From Phyto melanocephala (Eukaryota; Arthropoda; Insecta; Diptera; Rhinophoridae): a stretch of DNA of 64,000 bases. Position 1 is the stretch's first letter, and each line of letters begins with the position of its first letter. Location: assembly GCA_941918925.1 (NCBI GenBank), contig OW799234.1, positions 74,978,543 to 75,042,542 of the forward strand. Direction: 5' to 3'. The notes below the pieces were generated by a model, which was given only the letters and a program-made list of their open reading frames with translations, was not told the origin of the DNA and did not search any database. This document shows positions 22,869-33,548 of this stretch, in pieces. Position numbers and translations under genes: made by a program.

Positions 22869-23530
22869 CTAGCCAAGCCCGATGCGCGTTGGTTCGCCCC
22901 TTAATGAATAAAAATTCATTCTGAATCTTAATTGAATATTGCAAGTGGGGGGTATAAAAATTTTTGGTTTTTCCATTTGCTGTAAAAAATGAACAAATTT
23001 TTTCGTGTTCTCACTCTGAAGCATGCGACGTACAGCTGGCCATGTGAAAAGCATGGATTTTCCAAATTCAATCCTGCAACACGCAAAGATTATTCTTGTG
23101 CTTTGTTGATGGTAATAGGGAAGGCAAGGCGAATTCGAAACTGTAGTCGCTTGAAGTTGAAAGGCAAATCGGTGGGAACCATTGGAATGCGTGGAAATAG
23201 CTGAAAATAATAACTTATTTTTAACGGGGATGGCACTGGCCACTTTTCTAGTTACGAAATTATAAAGTCATGACATTTTAATATGTGTCCAAAGTTTCAG
23301 AAAAATCAATCAATTAGCTAAAAAATTAATATTTATTTTGTATGGTCGTATTTAATTTTTATGTATATGTGGATGGGCGTAGCTCTGCCCACTTTTTACC
23401 ACCCATAAATTCTGAATAAATGTGTACAACAACTTGCCAAAGATTTAGCCGGATCAGGCTTATGGTTTCGGAGACTAGCTAGCACACATACACAGACAGA
23501 CATACAGAGTTTCACTTTTATATATAAATT
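22869..23530 (-). mobile_element. Helitron copy H4 carrying helicase remnant
   Basis: The minus-strand 3' end is GGGCTTGGCTAG|T. The 5' end is TATATATAAAAGTGAAACTCTG with a GT-rich run. The 5' half matches the non-autonomous copies H3, H5 and H6 (one GGGCGTAG..TGCCCAC unit). The 3' half is coding sequence of a Helitron helicase. The exact 5' TC dinucleotide is not present, so that boundary is approximate. Confidence 0.85.
22928..23200 (-). pseudogene. Helitron Pif1-type helicase, C-terminal remnant
   Basis: Reading from 23200 down to a TAA at 22928-22930, the frame gives LFPRIPMVPTDLPFNFKR, then RLAFPITINKAQE, one in-frame stop where GQ is expected, SLRVAGLNLENPCFSHGQL, YVACFRV and NLFIFYSKW. 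The TINKAQGQSL and CFSHGQLYVACSRV motifs are the conserved end of the Pif1-like helicase domain in Helitron Rep-helicase proteins, which drive rolling-circle transposition. About 90 codons survive of a protein normally well over 1000 residues. The Rep domain is absent. The stop lies about 60 bp before the CTAG terminus, the normal place for the 3' end of the gene. Confidence 0.88.
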
Positions 23531-24881
23531 TGTAGACTTATATAAACTCATGCCCTCCAGTGACATGTTAGTGTTAAATTCTTGTACCACTTCATCATGG
23601 GATGAACTCATGCATTCGTTATTTTTTTTTGAATGTCTTTTTTGGTTGAGAATATATCAAAACAAAATTTTATAGTATTTCTATACAAAGTCTCTAATGG
23701 TTCTTCGTTTGAATAATTTGTAAAAGAAGTGCCAATTGGATGACTACATTTAAAGTATTTAACGGAGGCATATTTATTCATCAGATAATTGCAGTTTGAA
23801 AAGAATTTTTTTATTTATATATTTTTTATATGAAGTTTGACATTCGAAATGAATGACTGAAGAGAGAGAATTATTTTTTATCTATGCACTTCGAACGCTG
23901 AAGTATAAAATAAGTGAAGAAACATATAATCAGCTGACATATCAAGACTACCTGGTGGATAAGTTTGCCTTGGGTTTTACTATTGTTAATAAATACCTAT
24001 TGGCAAATCAGACAAATGTATAATATCATAATTACAAACAAATAGATTTTATACACCAATAGCTGTGAAACAGTAGCCATAATGTATTAAGTACATATTT
24101 TTAGTTATTTGATAAGAATTAATTAATTACCATCTATTTCACATCCACATTTATTTCACTATTTTTGTAGAATTGGTTAACAGAGAAATTTCAGAATTTA
24201 TTATTTTTTTTTTTGCTTATTTTAGATATTTTTTTATTTGTCACTAATTTTTTATTTTATTAGACATGCACTGAGATGTTAAAAAAATAATTTATACTTC
24301 AGATATAGGAATTGCCTCTTAAAATTCTTAACGACAAATATTTAAAATTGACAATAATTTTTAAAAAACGTATTTCTTTTACACAATCTTTAAACTAAAA
24401 CCATGGAAACTACATATAGAAAAATGTCCTGTTTTTATTAAAACTGACTATAAGGTTTATACACATCAGTCATATGTATGTTTACTGCCTTAAAAATATT
24501 TTATATTTTCCAAATGATTATACATGTTGAAAATATGTTTTTTTTTTATATCAAGTTACAGAAAAATATGTTTTAGCGTCAGTCAAAATAATAGCATCAC
24601 AAAATTTGCCAGCAATTATCTCAGAATGTATTTATATGTATGTACTCGTATACCAATATGAATCAAATACATCATAAAATACATAGTGGGGGTGATAATT
24701 TTAAATACTAAAACGTTTTTACGATATAGATTTGGGTTTTATTGCAAAAAGGTCTGCAAATCTGGGGTTTTGCGAGAGTTTTATGCGATTTACAACTGTG
24801 TTAATTAAAGCAACTTATTAGTTTTATGACTTTACCAAAACTAATTTCTTTCTTTATGTTTGCCAAAAGAAAAAAAGAAAA
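23531..24881. other. AT-rich spacer, nothing recognised
   Basis: No open frame, terminal repeat or tandem array that I can support. Homopolymer T-runs occur near 24200 and 24540. Confidence 0.5.
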
Positions 24882-25487
24882 CATCATTAAGAGCGCCATA
24901 CTCGGCTGTGTCGAATCTGAATACACCCTGCACAAAACTGCAGATACGCAACTGTAAGCATATATATAAGTGTGCTGCTGTTGGCTTTGGTTGTTGTTGT
25001 TTTTTAAACTCTTAACTTTTTATTGGAATGTCGATAAAAAAAATTACATTGTGTTAATATCTTTGTCGGTAATGGACAGATTGTACCAATACTTTCCATT
25101 AATGTTCTTATATCTCATAAACGGGCCAAAAAGTTATCGCTGAGCTGAAAAATCTGAGTTTGTTTGGCTAAAAAACAGAGGCAATCTTCTTCTTTCGCTT
25201 ATATCTTAGCTGGTAACATGCTCTCAAAACTGATTTTCAATAGCAATATTTTCGAAACTAAATCGGGTAGATTGATACCAAGAAAAGGAGTTTTAATATA
25301 CGTGGCGACTTTAAAAAGTTGATTTCAACATACACACGGACAGTTGGACTTTGTAAAATTATTTCCTTTGTCTTTAAGGATTAAGAATATACATATACTT
25401 TAAAGGGTACAAAATGACTATTGTAGATATTACAAACGGAATGTCAAACTTATATACACCCTTTTATACTATTGTGCGAAGAATATA
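24882..25487 (+). mobile_element. TATACCC repeat copy M4 (degenerate)
   Basis: The left end retains AAGAGCGCCATACTCGGCTG. The right part has CAACATACACACGGACAG and ATTACAAACGGAATGTCAAA with a decayed terminal hairpin (TACACCCTTTTATA..). It abuts copy M5 head to tail. Confidence 0.65.
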
Positions 25488-25697
25488 ACAAGTTAGGGCA
25501 CTATATTCGTCTGTGCCAAATCTTAGTATACCCTTCAAAATTATGAAGATTAGCAAGTAGGCGCATGTTAAAAGTTTGTGAAAGAAATTTACACATGCGT
25601 GCTTAACAAAAAAAAAAAAAAAAAATTCGCATTTTTGGCGGAAACCTAAAAAATATAACAATTAAAAGAAAATCTACATCTTTTTTACAATCATTTA

Positions 25698-26300
25698 AAG
25701 GGTGTTTTTATAGAGGTATAGCGCGTTGAAATGATATAAAATACAGATGAACTCTTTTGACTGACATGAAGTATACTTTATTCGAAAGATAATCTTCTGG
25801 CATTATAATTTGAATACGACCGTTAAGGCTGGCTCGGACGTAGTCTAATCTTTAGGTCCAAATTTCAATGTCATTTTCCAACATTTGTAGCCGTATATCG
25901 GTAATAAGGTGGCGAATATTGTTATCCTAGTAGTCAATCGTTTGGGGTATGTCGGCTTAGACTAGCAATTTCACATATCCCCATAGAAAATAGACTAGCG
26001 GCGTTAAATCGAACGATCTGAAAGAGCAATTCACGGGTCAAACACATAAAACTCTGCGTTTACCAAACATTTCCTTCAATAAATTAATAGCGGCACAAGC
26101 TGTGTGACATGTTGCACCGTCATGGGGCAACTACAGATCCGGAAAGTCATTGTTGTTTAGTTAATCAACGAAAAAGGGAGAAGTCATGGCTCTACAATGG
26201 ATACCATCGACTGTATCCTTTTGACCAGTATCGTTTTTAAACAAATAGGGACCAATGATTTCACCAGTTCATAAAGCACATCAAACAGTCAGTTTTTTTT
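25698..26300 (-). pseudogene. DD41D mariner transposase remnant
   Basis: The terminal repeat AAGGGTGTTTTTATAGAG follows TA at 25696-25697 and resembles the end of the fold-back mariner. Minus-strand codons read TGEIIGPYLFKNDTG, DGATCHTACAAINLL (second D kept), then SFDLTPLVYFLWGYVK, where the third catalytic D is V. Several stops interrupt the frame. The 5' half, including the first catalytic block, is replaced by unrelated sequence that begins near 26300. Inactive. Confidence 0.82.
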
Positions 26301-27023
26301 ATAGATTTAATGAAACAAATCTACGCTTTGCTATTTATACGGCAGTCTATTCAAGCCAATCTAAACATAAATCACTTGACAGGTGAAAAAATGGCAGCCG
26401 GTTTAAAAATGTTGCCAACTTAAAATTTCTATACACACATAAGTTGGTAGACATTAAAAAGCATAAAAAAATATGACAACTCACACATTTTTTAGCAACA
26501 TGTAAAGAAAAGCCATAGCAATTATACCAACTACAATAACACATTTTTAACCATCATGTTCAACTCTGTCTGTCATGTTGTACCGTCTTGTGGCAAATCA
26601 TTGTTGTTTAGTTCATCAACGAAAAAGTGAGTAGTCATGGCTCTACAGTGGTTACCATCGACTGTATCCTTGTGGCCAGTATCGTTTTTAAAGAAATAGG
26701 GACCAATAATTTCACCAGTTCATAAAGCACATCAAACAGTCAGTTTTTTTTATAGATTTAATGAAACGAATCTACGCTTTGCTATTTATACGGCAGTCTA
26801 TTCAAGCCAATCTAAACATAAATCACTTGACAGGTGAAAAAATGGCAGCCGGTTTAAAAATGTTGCCAACTTAAAATTTCTATACTTACATAAGTTGGTA
26901 GACATTAAAAAGCATAAAAAAATATGACAACTCACACATTTTTTAGCAACATGTAAAGAAAAGCCATAGCAATTATACCAACTACAATAATACATTTTTA
27001 ACCATCATGTTCAATTCCGTCTG
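26103..27023. repeat. Tandem duplication, two units of about 451-466 bp
   Basis: Unit 1 starts at about 26103 and unit 2 at about 26569. Most of the two lie 451 bp apart and differ by few substitutions; a 15-bp length difference near the start (26130-26150) accounts for the larger offset there. Each unit includes the mariner edge (GTTTAGTT(A/C)ATCAACGAAAAA) and a non-mariner segment with CTACGCTTTGCTATTTATAC. The duplication therefore happened after the mariner joined that sequence. Confidence 0.9.
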
Positions 27024-27802
27024 CTTTGTTTTTAATAAAATTTTGTTGTTGCAATCTCAATATAAAACAGAGGCAATCTTGTTTTTTTTTTTAAATATAT
27101 CTCAGCCGCTTTAAAACGAAATTGCTGATTTTCGATATCAAATTTTTCGAAAGAATTTCTGATAAATAAATTCTATACACAAGCCCATGAGATATATGGG
27201 GGACTTTAAAAAGTTGACTTCAACTCTTACACTGACTCAATGGACTTCTCTATCTAAAAGGATGCTGAATATACATATATTTATGTCTATACTTTTTATA
27301 CTGTCAAAATTACAAACGGAATAACTAACTCATATATATGCTTTTACATTCTTATGTGAAGGGTTGTAAAAGTAGGAGAAACTTGCTTAACTAACAGTTT
27401 GCTAAATAAGTGAAATAGAATCATTTCTTCTGCTTACGGTTTCGTTTTATGTGCTAACAAATCAAGAACAATAAATTTAATGAAACTTTTTACAAATAAT
27501 TTTACTTAAGTCGCAAGCTAAGCTAAATAAGCTGAAGTATTGCTTTTATTGTTGACTTAATTCGCATACCATTATTATAATTCTTTATAATTAAGTTAAG
27601 GTAAAGACATAATAATAATAATTAAATTTTGGAAATAATTAATTGTATTTTCGGGATTAACATAATAGTTGTGATAGTTGTTGTTGGCATTTATGAAGTT
27701 GTGGTTATTGTGGAAGGTTTCTAGCAGGGTTCCTTTAGCGGCCGAATTGTTAACATATGATATTCGGTTTGGTTCCAACTTTTGATAATAAATACAAGTT
27801 AG

Positions 27803-27905
27803 AACCCCGGTTACGACATGATCACAACGGTCATATTATATTCTGTGAAATAATATTTTGTTGGAGAAAACAAATAATATTACTTTATAGAAGATTATTA
27901 TTTTT
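27803..27905. mobile_element. MITE-A end fragment
   Basis: CCCCGGTTACGACATGATCA and CAACGGTCATATTATA are the complement of the conserved right end of MITE-A. The outermost CACGCAAAG is lost. The rest of 27371-28066 shows nothing else. Confidence 0.6.
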
Positions 27906-28146
27906 TTTAAATATTGTGCTATTATTAATTTTACATTAATTTTATTTATTTAATGTTATTTACAAACATCCCGAAAGTATGCATTAAAGTATGAAATGTT
28001 TATTATTGTAATGTTGCCAAGGTTGCAAAATAAAACAGAAATTATAGTAGAGTTATTAACACATATGGGCATTTCCATGTCATCATACCTGATATTTGTA
28101 CCTCTACAAATTGGAGTATTTTTTTGCAAAAGTAAAATTAACTGAA

Positions 28147-28930
28147 ACAAGTAAGAGCGCTATATTCGGCCGTGCCGAATCTTATATACCCTTCACAACG
28201 TGTAGTCATGCAATAACAGTAGTTTGTATCACCATTCATCCGATATGAAATACGTACATACATATAAAATCATACATATATAAAAACATACCATTGTAAG
28301 ATTATAATGGAGTTTACGTATGTATGTTAAAAAAACAAAAATAAAAAATAAAAAAAAAAAAATAAAAAAAAAAATTTTAAAATATATTAAAAAAAAAATA
28401 ATTAAAATATATATAATAAATATAAAACAAAAAATAAAAAAAATAATAATAAAAATATAATAATATATTAAATAAAAAATAAAAAAAAAATAAAAAAAAA
28501 TTATTAAAAAAAAATTTTTTTGGCTCAGCTGGGATTCGATGCCAACCAGTATACACGTTTGTAAGTATGTAAGTATGTATGTATGTATGTTGTTCTTGTA
28601 ATGTTGTTTTTGTGAATAAAAAATCGAGGTGGTCGTGGGTTTTTGCACATATCTCAGTTGTTTATGTACCGATATTTCTGATTTTCAATACTGATCTACT
28701 CCCGAATATTTCTGATATTTTAATACCTAAGCCGGGTCCAAGCGATGTCTGTTGATTTCAACATACACACGGACAGACGGACAGACTGACAGAGCTTAAT
28801 CGACTCCCCTATTCATAAGCTTTCAGAAAATATATACTTTATGGGGTCGGAAATGAAAATTGTAGAAATTACAAACGGAATGACAAACCTATATATACCC
28901 TTGTGCACCACAGGTGAAGGGTATAAAAAA
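28147..28930 (+). mobile_element. TATACCC repeat, short form (copy M6)
   Basis: It runs from ACAAGTAAGAGCGCTATATT to the right-end hairpin TATACCCTT..AAGGGTATA, with a GGACAGAC run near 28770. The middle is an A-rich tract (28330-28515) followed by GGCTCAGCTGGGATTCG. This central block is inverted compared with copies M9 and M12b. Open frames through the tract are low-complexity artefacts. Confidence 0.85.
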
Positions 28931-29032
28931 TTAGATCTTTATGTTCCACTCAAAGGAAAGGAAGGAATTAAAAAAAAATTAATTATATTCGAATCATTGT
29001 TGTCTAAAATATCCAGAAAAATAAGAATATAT

Positions 29033-29397
29033 CGTACGTGACATAAAACAGAAGTGATTTTGAGGTATAAGTATGAGTTTTGAGGTATGGAAATATGAAA
29101 AAGTCTGCGAATCTTGGGAGATAATTATTCTTTTTTTAATTTCTTACACTAAACCAAATATTTTTCATTAACAATTCATCATACTTAATTGAGAACAATC
29201 TCTAAATGACTTTATAATAAATTCAATTTAATATTGTTCGTGACATATCGTACGTGACAGATTTTTCTCCAATAGTATTCTTGGGTAATAAAATTTTAAT
29301 TATGGTAAATAAAAATTTATTCTAAATTAGGTGCTCTAGCGACTGTTCAAATACGAACGACGGTGATAAATAAGGTTTTTGCACTACGTACGTGACA
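29033..29397 (+). repeat. Three copies of CGTACGTGACA
   Basis: Exact 11-mers sit at 29033-29043, 29249-29259 and 29387-29397, with a shorter CGTGACAT half at about 29239. They fall inside the ATAT-flanked candidate element and may be its subterminal binding repeats. Confidence 0.7.
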
Positions 29398-29994
29398 TTA
29401 AAATAACATCCAAGGGAAATAAAAAAATAGAATACCGCTAATTGGACTTCATATTTTCTTTCTGCTTATGAATCTTGTTAATTGTTGTTGTAACCTTAAT
29501 TTTAAAGCATATTTACAATTACAATTTATTTTTACAATTTAGTCGCTAAAAAAATAGTTGATTGCAATTCTTTAAAATAATCAGATTACACTCTTATTAT
29601 TGCTCTTAAAATAATATATTAAGCTCTTATAACTGCGCATAGTAAAATTTTAGTATTTTTTTTTATCAATAAACTTATTTAAAAAACTTTCAAGAGTTTT
29701 TATTTTTACAGTCGTGGTTGACATATTCGTGGAAATGCCCATATGCAAGTAAGAATTAAAATGTAAATTAAATTAAATTAAAATATTAAATTAATGTAAA
29801 TTAAACTAATAAATTACAATCTAATCAAACTATTTGATTTTGTAAAAAGATCATGGCTGAGAGTAATCACTAAAGCTTAACATTATGAACCCAGAGAACG
29901 GTCTCATATAACAATTCAGTTCTGTGCAAAAAATATTAACATATTCAGGTGTGTGATGGAAAACGATAATTTTTTTTAAACGATCTTAAAACAA

Positions 29995-30014
29995 TCTATA
30001 TATATAAAAGTGAA

Positions 30015-30049
<35 letters not shown>

Positions 30050-30630
30050 GCTATAGACTCCGAAACTGTAAAACCGATCGGGCTCAAACTTGGGTAAGTT
30101 GTTGTACACATACCAGGGAGTGTTTATGGGTGAAAAAAGGTGGGCGGAGCCACGCCCATAAAAAATTAGTTATCAGTTTTAGCTACTTGCACTTGACCGA
30201 TTTTTTTTAAAACTTTGCACACATATCGAGCTGTCATGACTAAATAATTTCGTGATAAGAAAAGTGGGCGGGGCCACGCCCCTAAAAAAGTTTTAATTTT
30301 GAGGTACTTGCACTGGACAGATTTTTCTGAAACTTTGCACACATATTGAGCTGTCATGACTTTACACTTTCGTCATTAGAAAAGTGGGCAGTGCCACGCC
30401 CATTAAAAAATAGGTATCATTTTGGGGTACTTGCACTGGACCGATTTTTCTGAAACTTTGCACACATATTGAGTTGTCATAACTATACAGTTTCGTATTT
30501 AGAAAAGTGGGCAGTGCCACGCCCATAAAAAAATTATAGTTTTTAGGTTTTTGCACTTGATATTCAATAAAAATTCAGAATGCAAATTGATTCATTAAGG
30601 GGCGTAGCAACGCGCGCCGGGTTTGGCTAG
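29995..30630 (+). mobile_element. Helitron copy H5, non-autonomous, four-unit array
   Basis: A|TCTATATATATAAAAGTGAA start and GGGTTTGGCTAG|T end, with GGCG..CGCC before the end. After a (TG)n run there are four GTGGGC..GCCACGCCC boxes at about 30139, 30262, 30382 and 30505, a unit of about 121 bp. The segment just before the 3' end (GATATTCAATAAAAATTCAG) matches the last codons and 3' flank of the helicase in H4, so H5 is a deletion derivative. Bases 29745-29994 before it show nothing recognisable. Confidence 0.88.
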
Positions 30631-30669
30631 TATTTTTATAAAGTTGTGATAAATTCCGAGAGATTTTCT

Positions 30670-30742
30670 GCCGTATTCATAAAAAATATTTTAGGCTTAT
30701 TGAAGCCTTTAATAAATTTAAAATATTTTTTATGAATACGGC
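30670..30742. repeat. 73-bp near-perfect fold-back
   Basis: GCCGTATTCATAAAAAATAT pairs with its complement at the right end (..TTTTTTATGAATACGGC), leaving a loop of about 25 bases. A very short hairpin of this kind could be a MITE relic. No target duplication is clear. Confidence 0.7.
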
Positions 30743-30981
30743 CCTTTGAAAATAATTCTTAAACCAACTTTAAACTATTGCCTCTTAAGTGGCATACTAA
30801 AAAACAAATTTGAAAATGATTGACAAAACGACTAGAGCAAACACATGACCCCCTTTATTGTTTTCACACAATCCTGATTATCACATTCTTTAAAACGTTT
30901 AGTTTTTTTTTCTGTCGAACAAGAGAAAAATGGTTACATAATTATAGTTTGATTTTATTTAAAGCAAACTCTTGTAAAAAC

Positions 30982-32450
30982 TTAAGTTTCTTTCGTTGAG
31001 CAGCATTCTCCGAATATGTTAGTCGTCGAATGTGCATTGCATACCGGTTTCTTACACCAACCGCAGATGTTGCGCGTGTTTTGTGCTTTCCCATTTCACA
31101 GGCTTGACATGACGCACAGGATGTATTGGCAGCTTAACGTCAGCTATTTCAGGAAATTGGTTAATTGAAGAAGAGGAAAAAATTGAATTTGTTAAGTGTC
31201 CTGGAATACAGCCTATTATCCTTCGAATTTCTGAGTGCTGCTTAATTGATGGCATTAACATCTGTTTTGCTTTGTCGGTTTGCCGAAGATGCTTATAATT
31301 TTTTATGTAGATTATATACGCAGCTAAGGCGTATATATTTAATAATTTAAAAAACAATGCCCACGGCCAGTGCAATGTTTAACGTTTGGTAGAATATGCC
31401 GACAGCAGTTTGTCCATTGCATCAACGCCTCTTTTCCTTGCGTTATAGTCAAGTATATACTGCGGCTTATGTTTTTTCTCTAGCACCACAGCATTAGTCA
31501 GAGTTGTACTAGATAATATTACAACTACCTTTCCCTTTTTTGGCTTACAACACGACAGTGAAAACTTTGAGTCCAAAAAACCAAAAACTAATGCATATTT
31601 TGCATGTTTACGATCAGCTTTCATTTTATCTGGTACAAAGGTTTTATTCTGGCGAACTGTACCGAGAATTTCAAGACAATAAATAGCCATCCAAATTTAC
31701 TGACTTCAAAAAATTGTCGCAAACTATTGTTCTTCCGGTATTTTCCCAGTTAGAAACCAGTTTTTTTTGCCACATTCTCTCCAAAATTTGCAAATCGACT
31801 TGTATTAGGGCTTTTCCAACGTAAATTTCGCTATTGAGAGGATAAAATGATTTTGCATCGCAAGCAAACCAAACTTAAATACCATATTTTGCAGGCTTTG
31901 CAGGTATGTATGTATTGGGTAAATTTGGTTCGTCCACGATATAAAAATAATTGTTGATCCATTGTTCTGCGAAGATTTTGATTAATTTGGTTTCATATAG
32001 TTGAGATTGGTGGTGCTTTTTCTTCCAGCAGTCGAGCTGCTCTAGTACACTGACTGTCAAAACGGATAAGTTGAAGTTTTTTTTTTTTTAAATTGAGCTT
32101 AAGACATTGTTGCTCGGTAGTATTATGAAACTTCTGAGCTCTGTAATACATCTATATCCTCTTTGTTTGATTTATTTATATCTGCCAAAAATAAAAGGGC
32201 CAAAATAAGTGATCTCATTTCAATATTTGTAACATTAGTCCACACACTGTTTTTTTTTGCATTAACGTTATGTTCATTCCAATTTTAAAATGTTATTTGT
32301 GCTTTTTCATTAGTATCAAATAGATTTTGTACGATCATCACTGGAGGGACTCAATTAGTCCTTTAGTCGCTCACGATTGGCCCTCAATGGTATCACGGAA
32401 CATGTTATGAGCATTTATACGAATTGCTTGATTGGGTCAATTGGGCCATG
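30982..32450 (-). pseudogene. piggyBac-like transposase, degenerate
   Basis: Pieces of a DDE_Tnp_1_7 (piggyBac) transposase read in order down the minus strand. First is IEMRSLILALLFLADINKSN, then YRATMS, IRFDSQCTRAARLLEEKAPP and MDQQLFLYRGRTKFTQYI (equivalent of VDEQL, first catalytic D). Next come ACDAKSFYPLNSEIYVGKAL, GRTIVCDNFLKS (second D), and ILDYNARKRGVDAMDKLLSAYSTKR (third D region, open frame 31690-31379). Then PWALFFKLLNIYALAAYIIY. The C-terminal cysteine-rich zinc motif CGWCKKPVCNAH..CC survives in another frame, ending at a stop at 30982-30984. At least four frameshifts or stops make it a pseudogene. TTAA-flanked ends were not located, and the N-terminal part above 32330 is uncertain. 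Confidence 0.85.
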
Positions 32451-32968
32451 TTGCTAAATTGAATTCGGCAACAATTATCGTGTACATTTTTTTTACGACA
32501 ACGAGCAAAAATGAAAGTACCAACAGCCCTTTTGATCTGTCTGTTATTATGTTTCATATTTTCACTGGGTTTGGTCGGCTCTATCCAATAGTTCTTTACT
32601 AAAATAAATGTATGTTTCTTTGCCGTCAATTAAGTTGATTATATTACAGTTTTTGGGTGCATGTTTTTAAATCTACGACTACTTTTTATTAATATATTTA
32701 ATTTTTTGCTTTTTTAAAATTTTAGTATATTTTCTAAGCAAATATACTGAACACTCCCACTAAAATGTTTAACTAATCAAAAAGCAATCAACAAAAAGTA
32801 GGTTATTTAAATAACAGCAATCATAATTTGATTGCTACGCAACTTTAATATTGTTGTCTTGTTTTTTTTTATCGCTATCTGTAATTTTAAATGCTTATTA
32901 TTGTAAAATTAATTTTGTTAACTCTTATTTTGCTGCTATAACTTAATACTATGTTAGGTACTTTAATA

Positions 32969-33548
32969 ATGGGTGGTTAAGTTTTAAGGGCCGATGTTGA
33001 ATGTGAACCACACCTAGACGTCAAGTTTTTTTCTGCATTTCATTTGACGTTTCTCAATTTCACACTAACTTAATTTGAATTAGGGAAAGATTTACAATAT
33101 TCAGGCTTATTATGAAATCGGGTGTTTACATCAAATTGCATTTCGTGCACTTCGTGATTCTTGTGGGCAACATAATCGTTTAAATTCGTCCACAATCTTA
33201 AGAATTGTGAAAAATAATTAAATTTTAGCAAAACAGGTCTGTATGAAATGTAAAACCATCTGCGAGTGCTTTCTTAGTTCGTTGAACGACGTTTTTAACG
33301 ATAGTGTGGCAAAAGAGCAGTAAACCTCGACTCATTATTGTGCCCAACAATTAAACATCAACATTGTCATTGAAAATTTGGACCATCGGATGGAGGTGTT
33401 CCGCCGAGGTTGCGGCTGCCATTTGGCTGATATTTTGTTCCATACATAATTGAATCATACACAATTGAATAAAAAGAAGAGACAATAATTTCCTAAATAA
33501 TTTGTGTTTTTTTAAATCAGCACAGAGCCTTAAAATGAAACCACCCTT
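32969..33548. mobile_element. Internally deleted mariner MITE (580 bp)
   Basis: The ends ATGGGTGGTTAAGTTTTAAG and the complement of AAGGGTGGTTTCATTTTAAG are flanked by TA (32967-32968, 33549-33550). It is the same family as 8717 and 52715. Codons near 33120 match a mariner N-terminus. The sequence near 33375-33430 reads NLDHRMEV..HLADILFHT, a mariner C-terminal motif. Confidence 0.85.

Larger units (their letters stand above)
25488..27370 (+). mobile_element. TATACCC repeat copy M5, split by a mariner
   Basis: The left end ACAAGTTAGGGCACTATATT runs to about 25690. The right part (about 27025-27370) matches the right part of M4 (ACAGAGGCAATCTT, GGGGGACTTTAAAAAGTTGA, AATTACAAACGGAATAAC). Between them lie a mariner fragment and a tandem duplication. 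Confidence 0.65.
28067..29740. mobile_element. Candidate DNA element, ATAT-flanked, GGGCATTTCCA ends
   Basis: Inverted ends GGGCATTTCCA..TGGAAATGCCC are flanked by ATAT (28063-28066, 29741-29744). A TATACCC repeat (28147-28930) is nested in it, leaving about 890 bp of its own sequence. The motif CGTACGTGACA occurs three times in the right half (29033, 29249, 29387), like subterminal transposase-binding repeats. It is non-coding. The inverted end is short (11 bp, 13 allowing one mismatch), so chance cannot be fully excluded. Confidence 0.5.

Noticed and set aside
22869..23243. 124-codon minus-strand open frame as a new gene
   Set aside because: The longest frame is the wrong one; a neighbouring frame gives the Helitron helicase motifs.
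26347..26995. Two near-identical 65-codon minus-strand frames as a duplicated gene
   Set aside because: They are the two halves of a non-coding tandem duplication and lack start context or known domain.
28229..28648. 139-codon minus-strand frame rich in I, F and Y
   Set aside because: It is a translation of the A/T homopolymer tract of copy M6; composition artefact.
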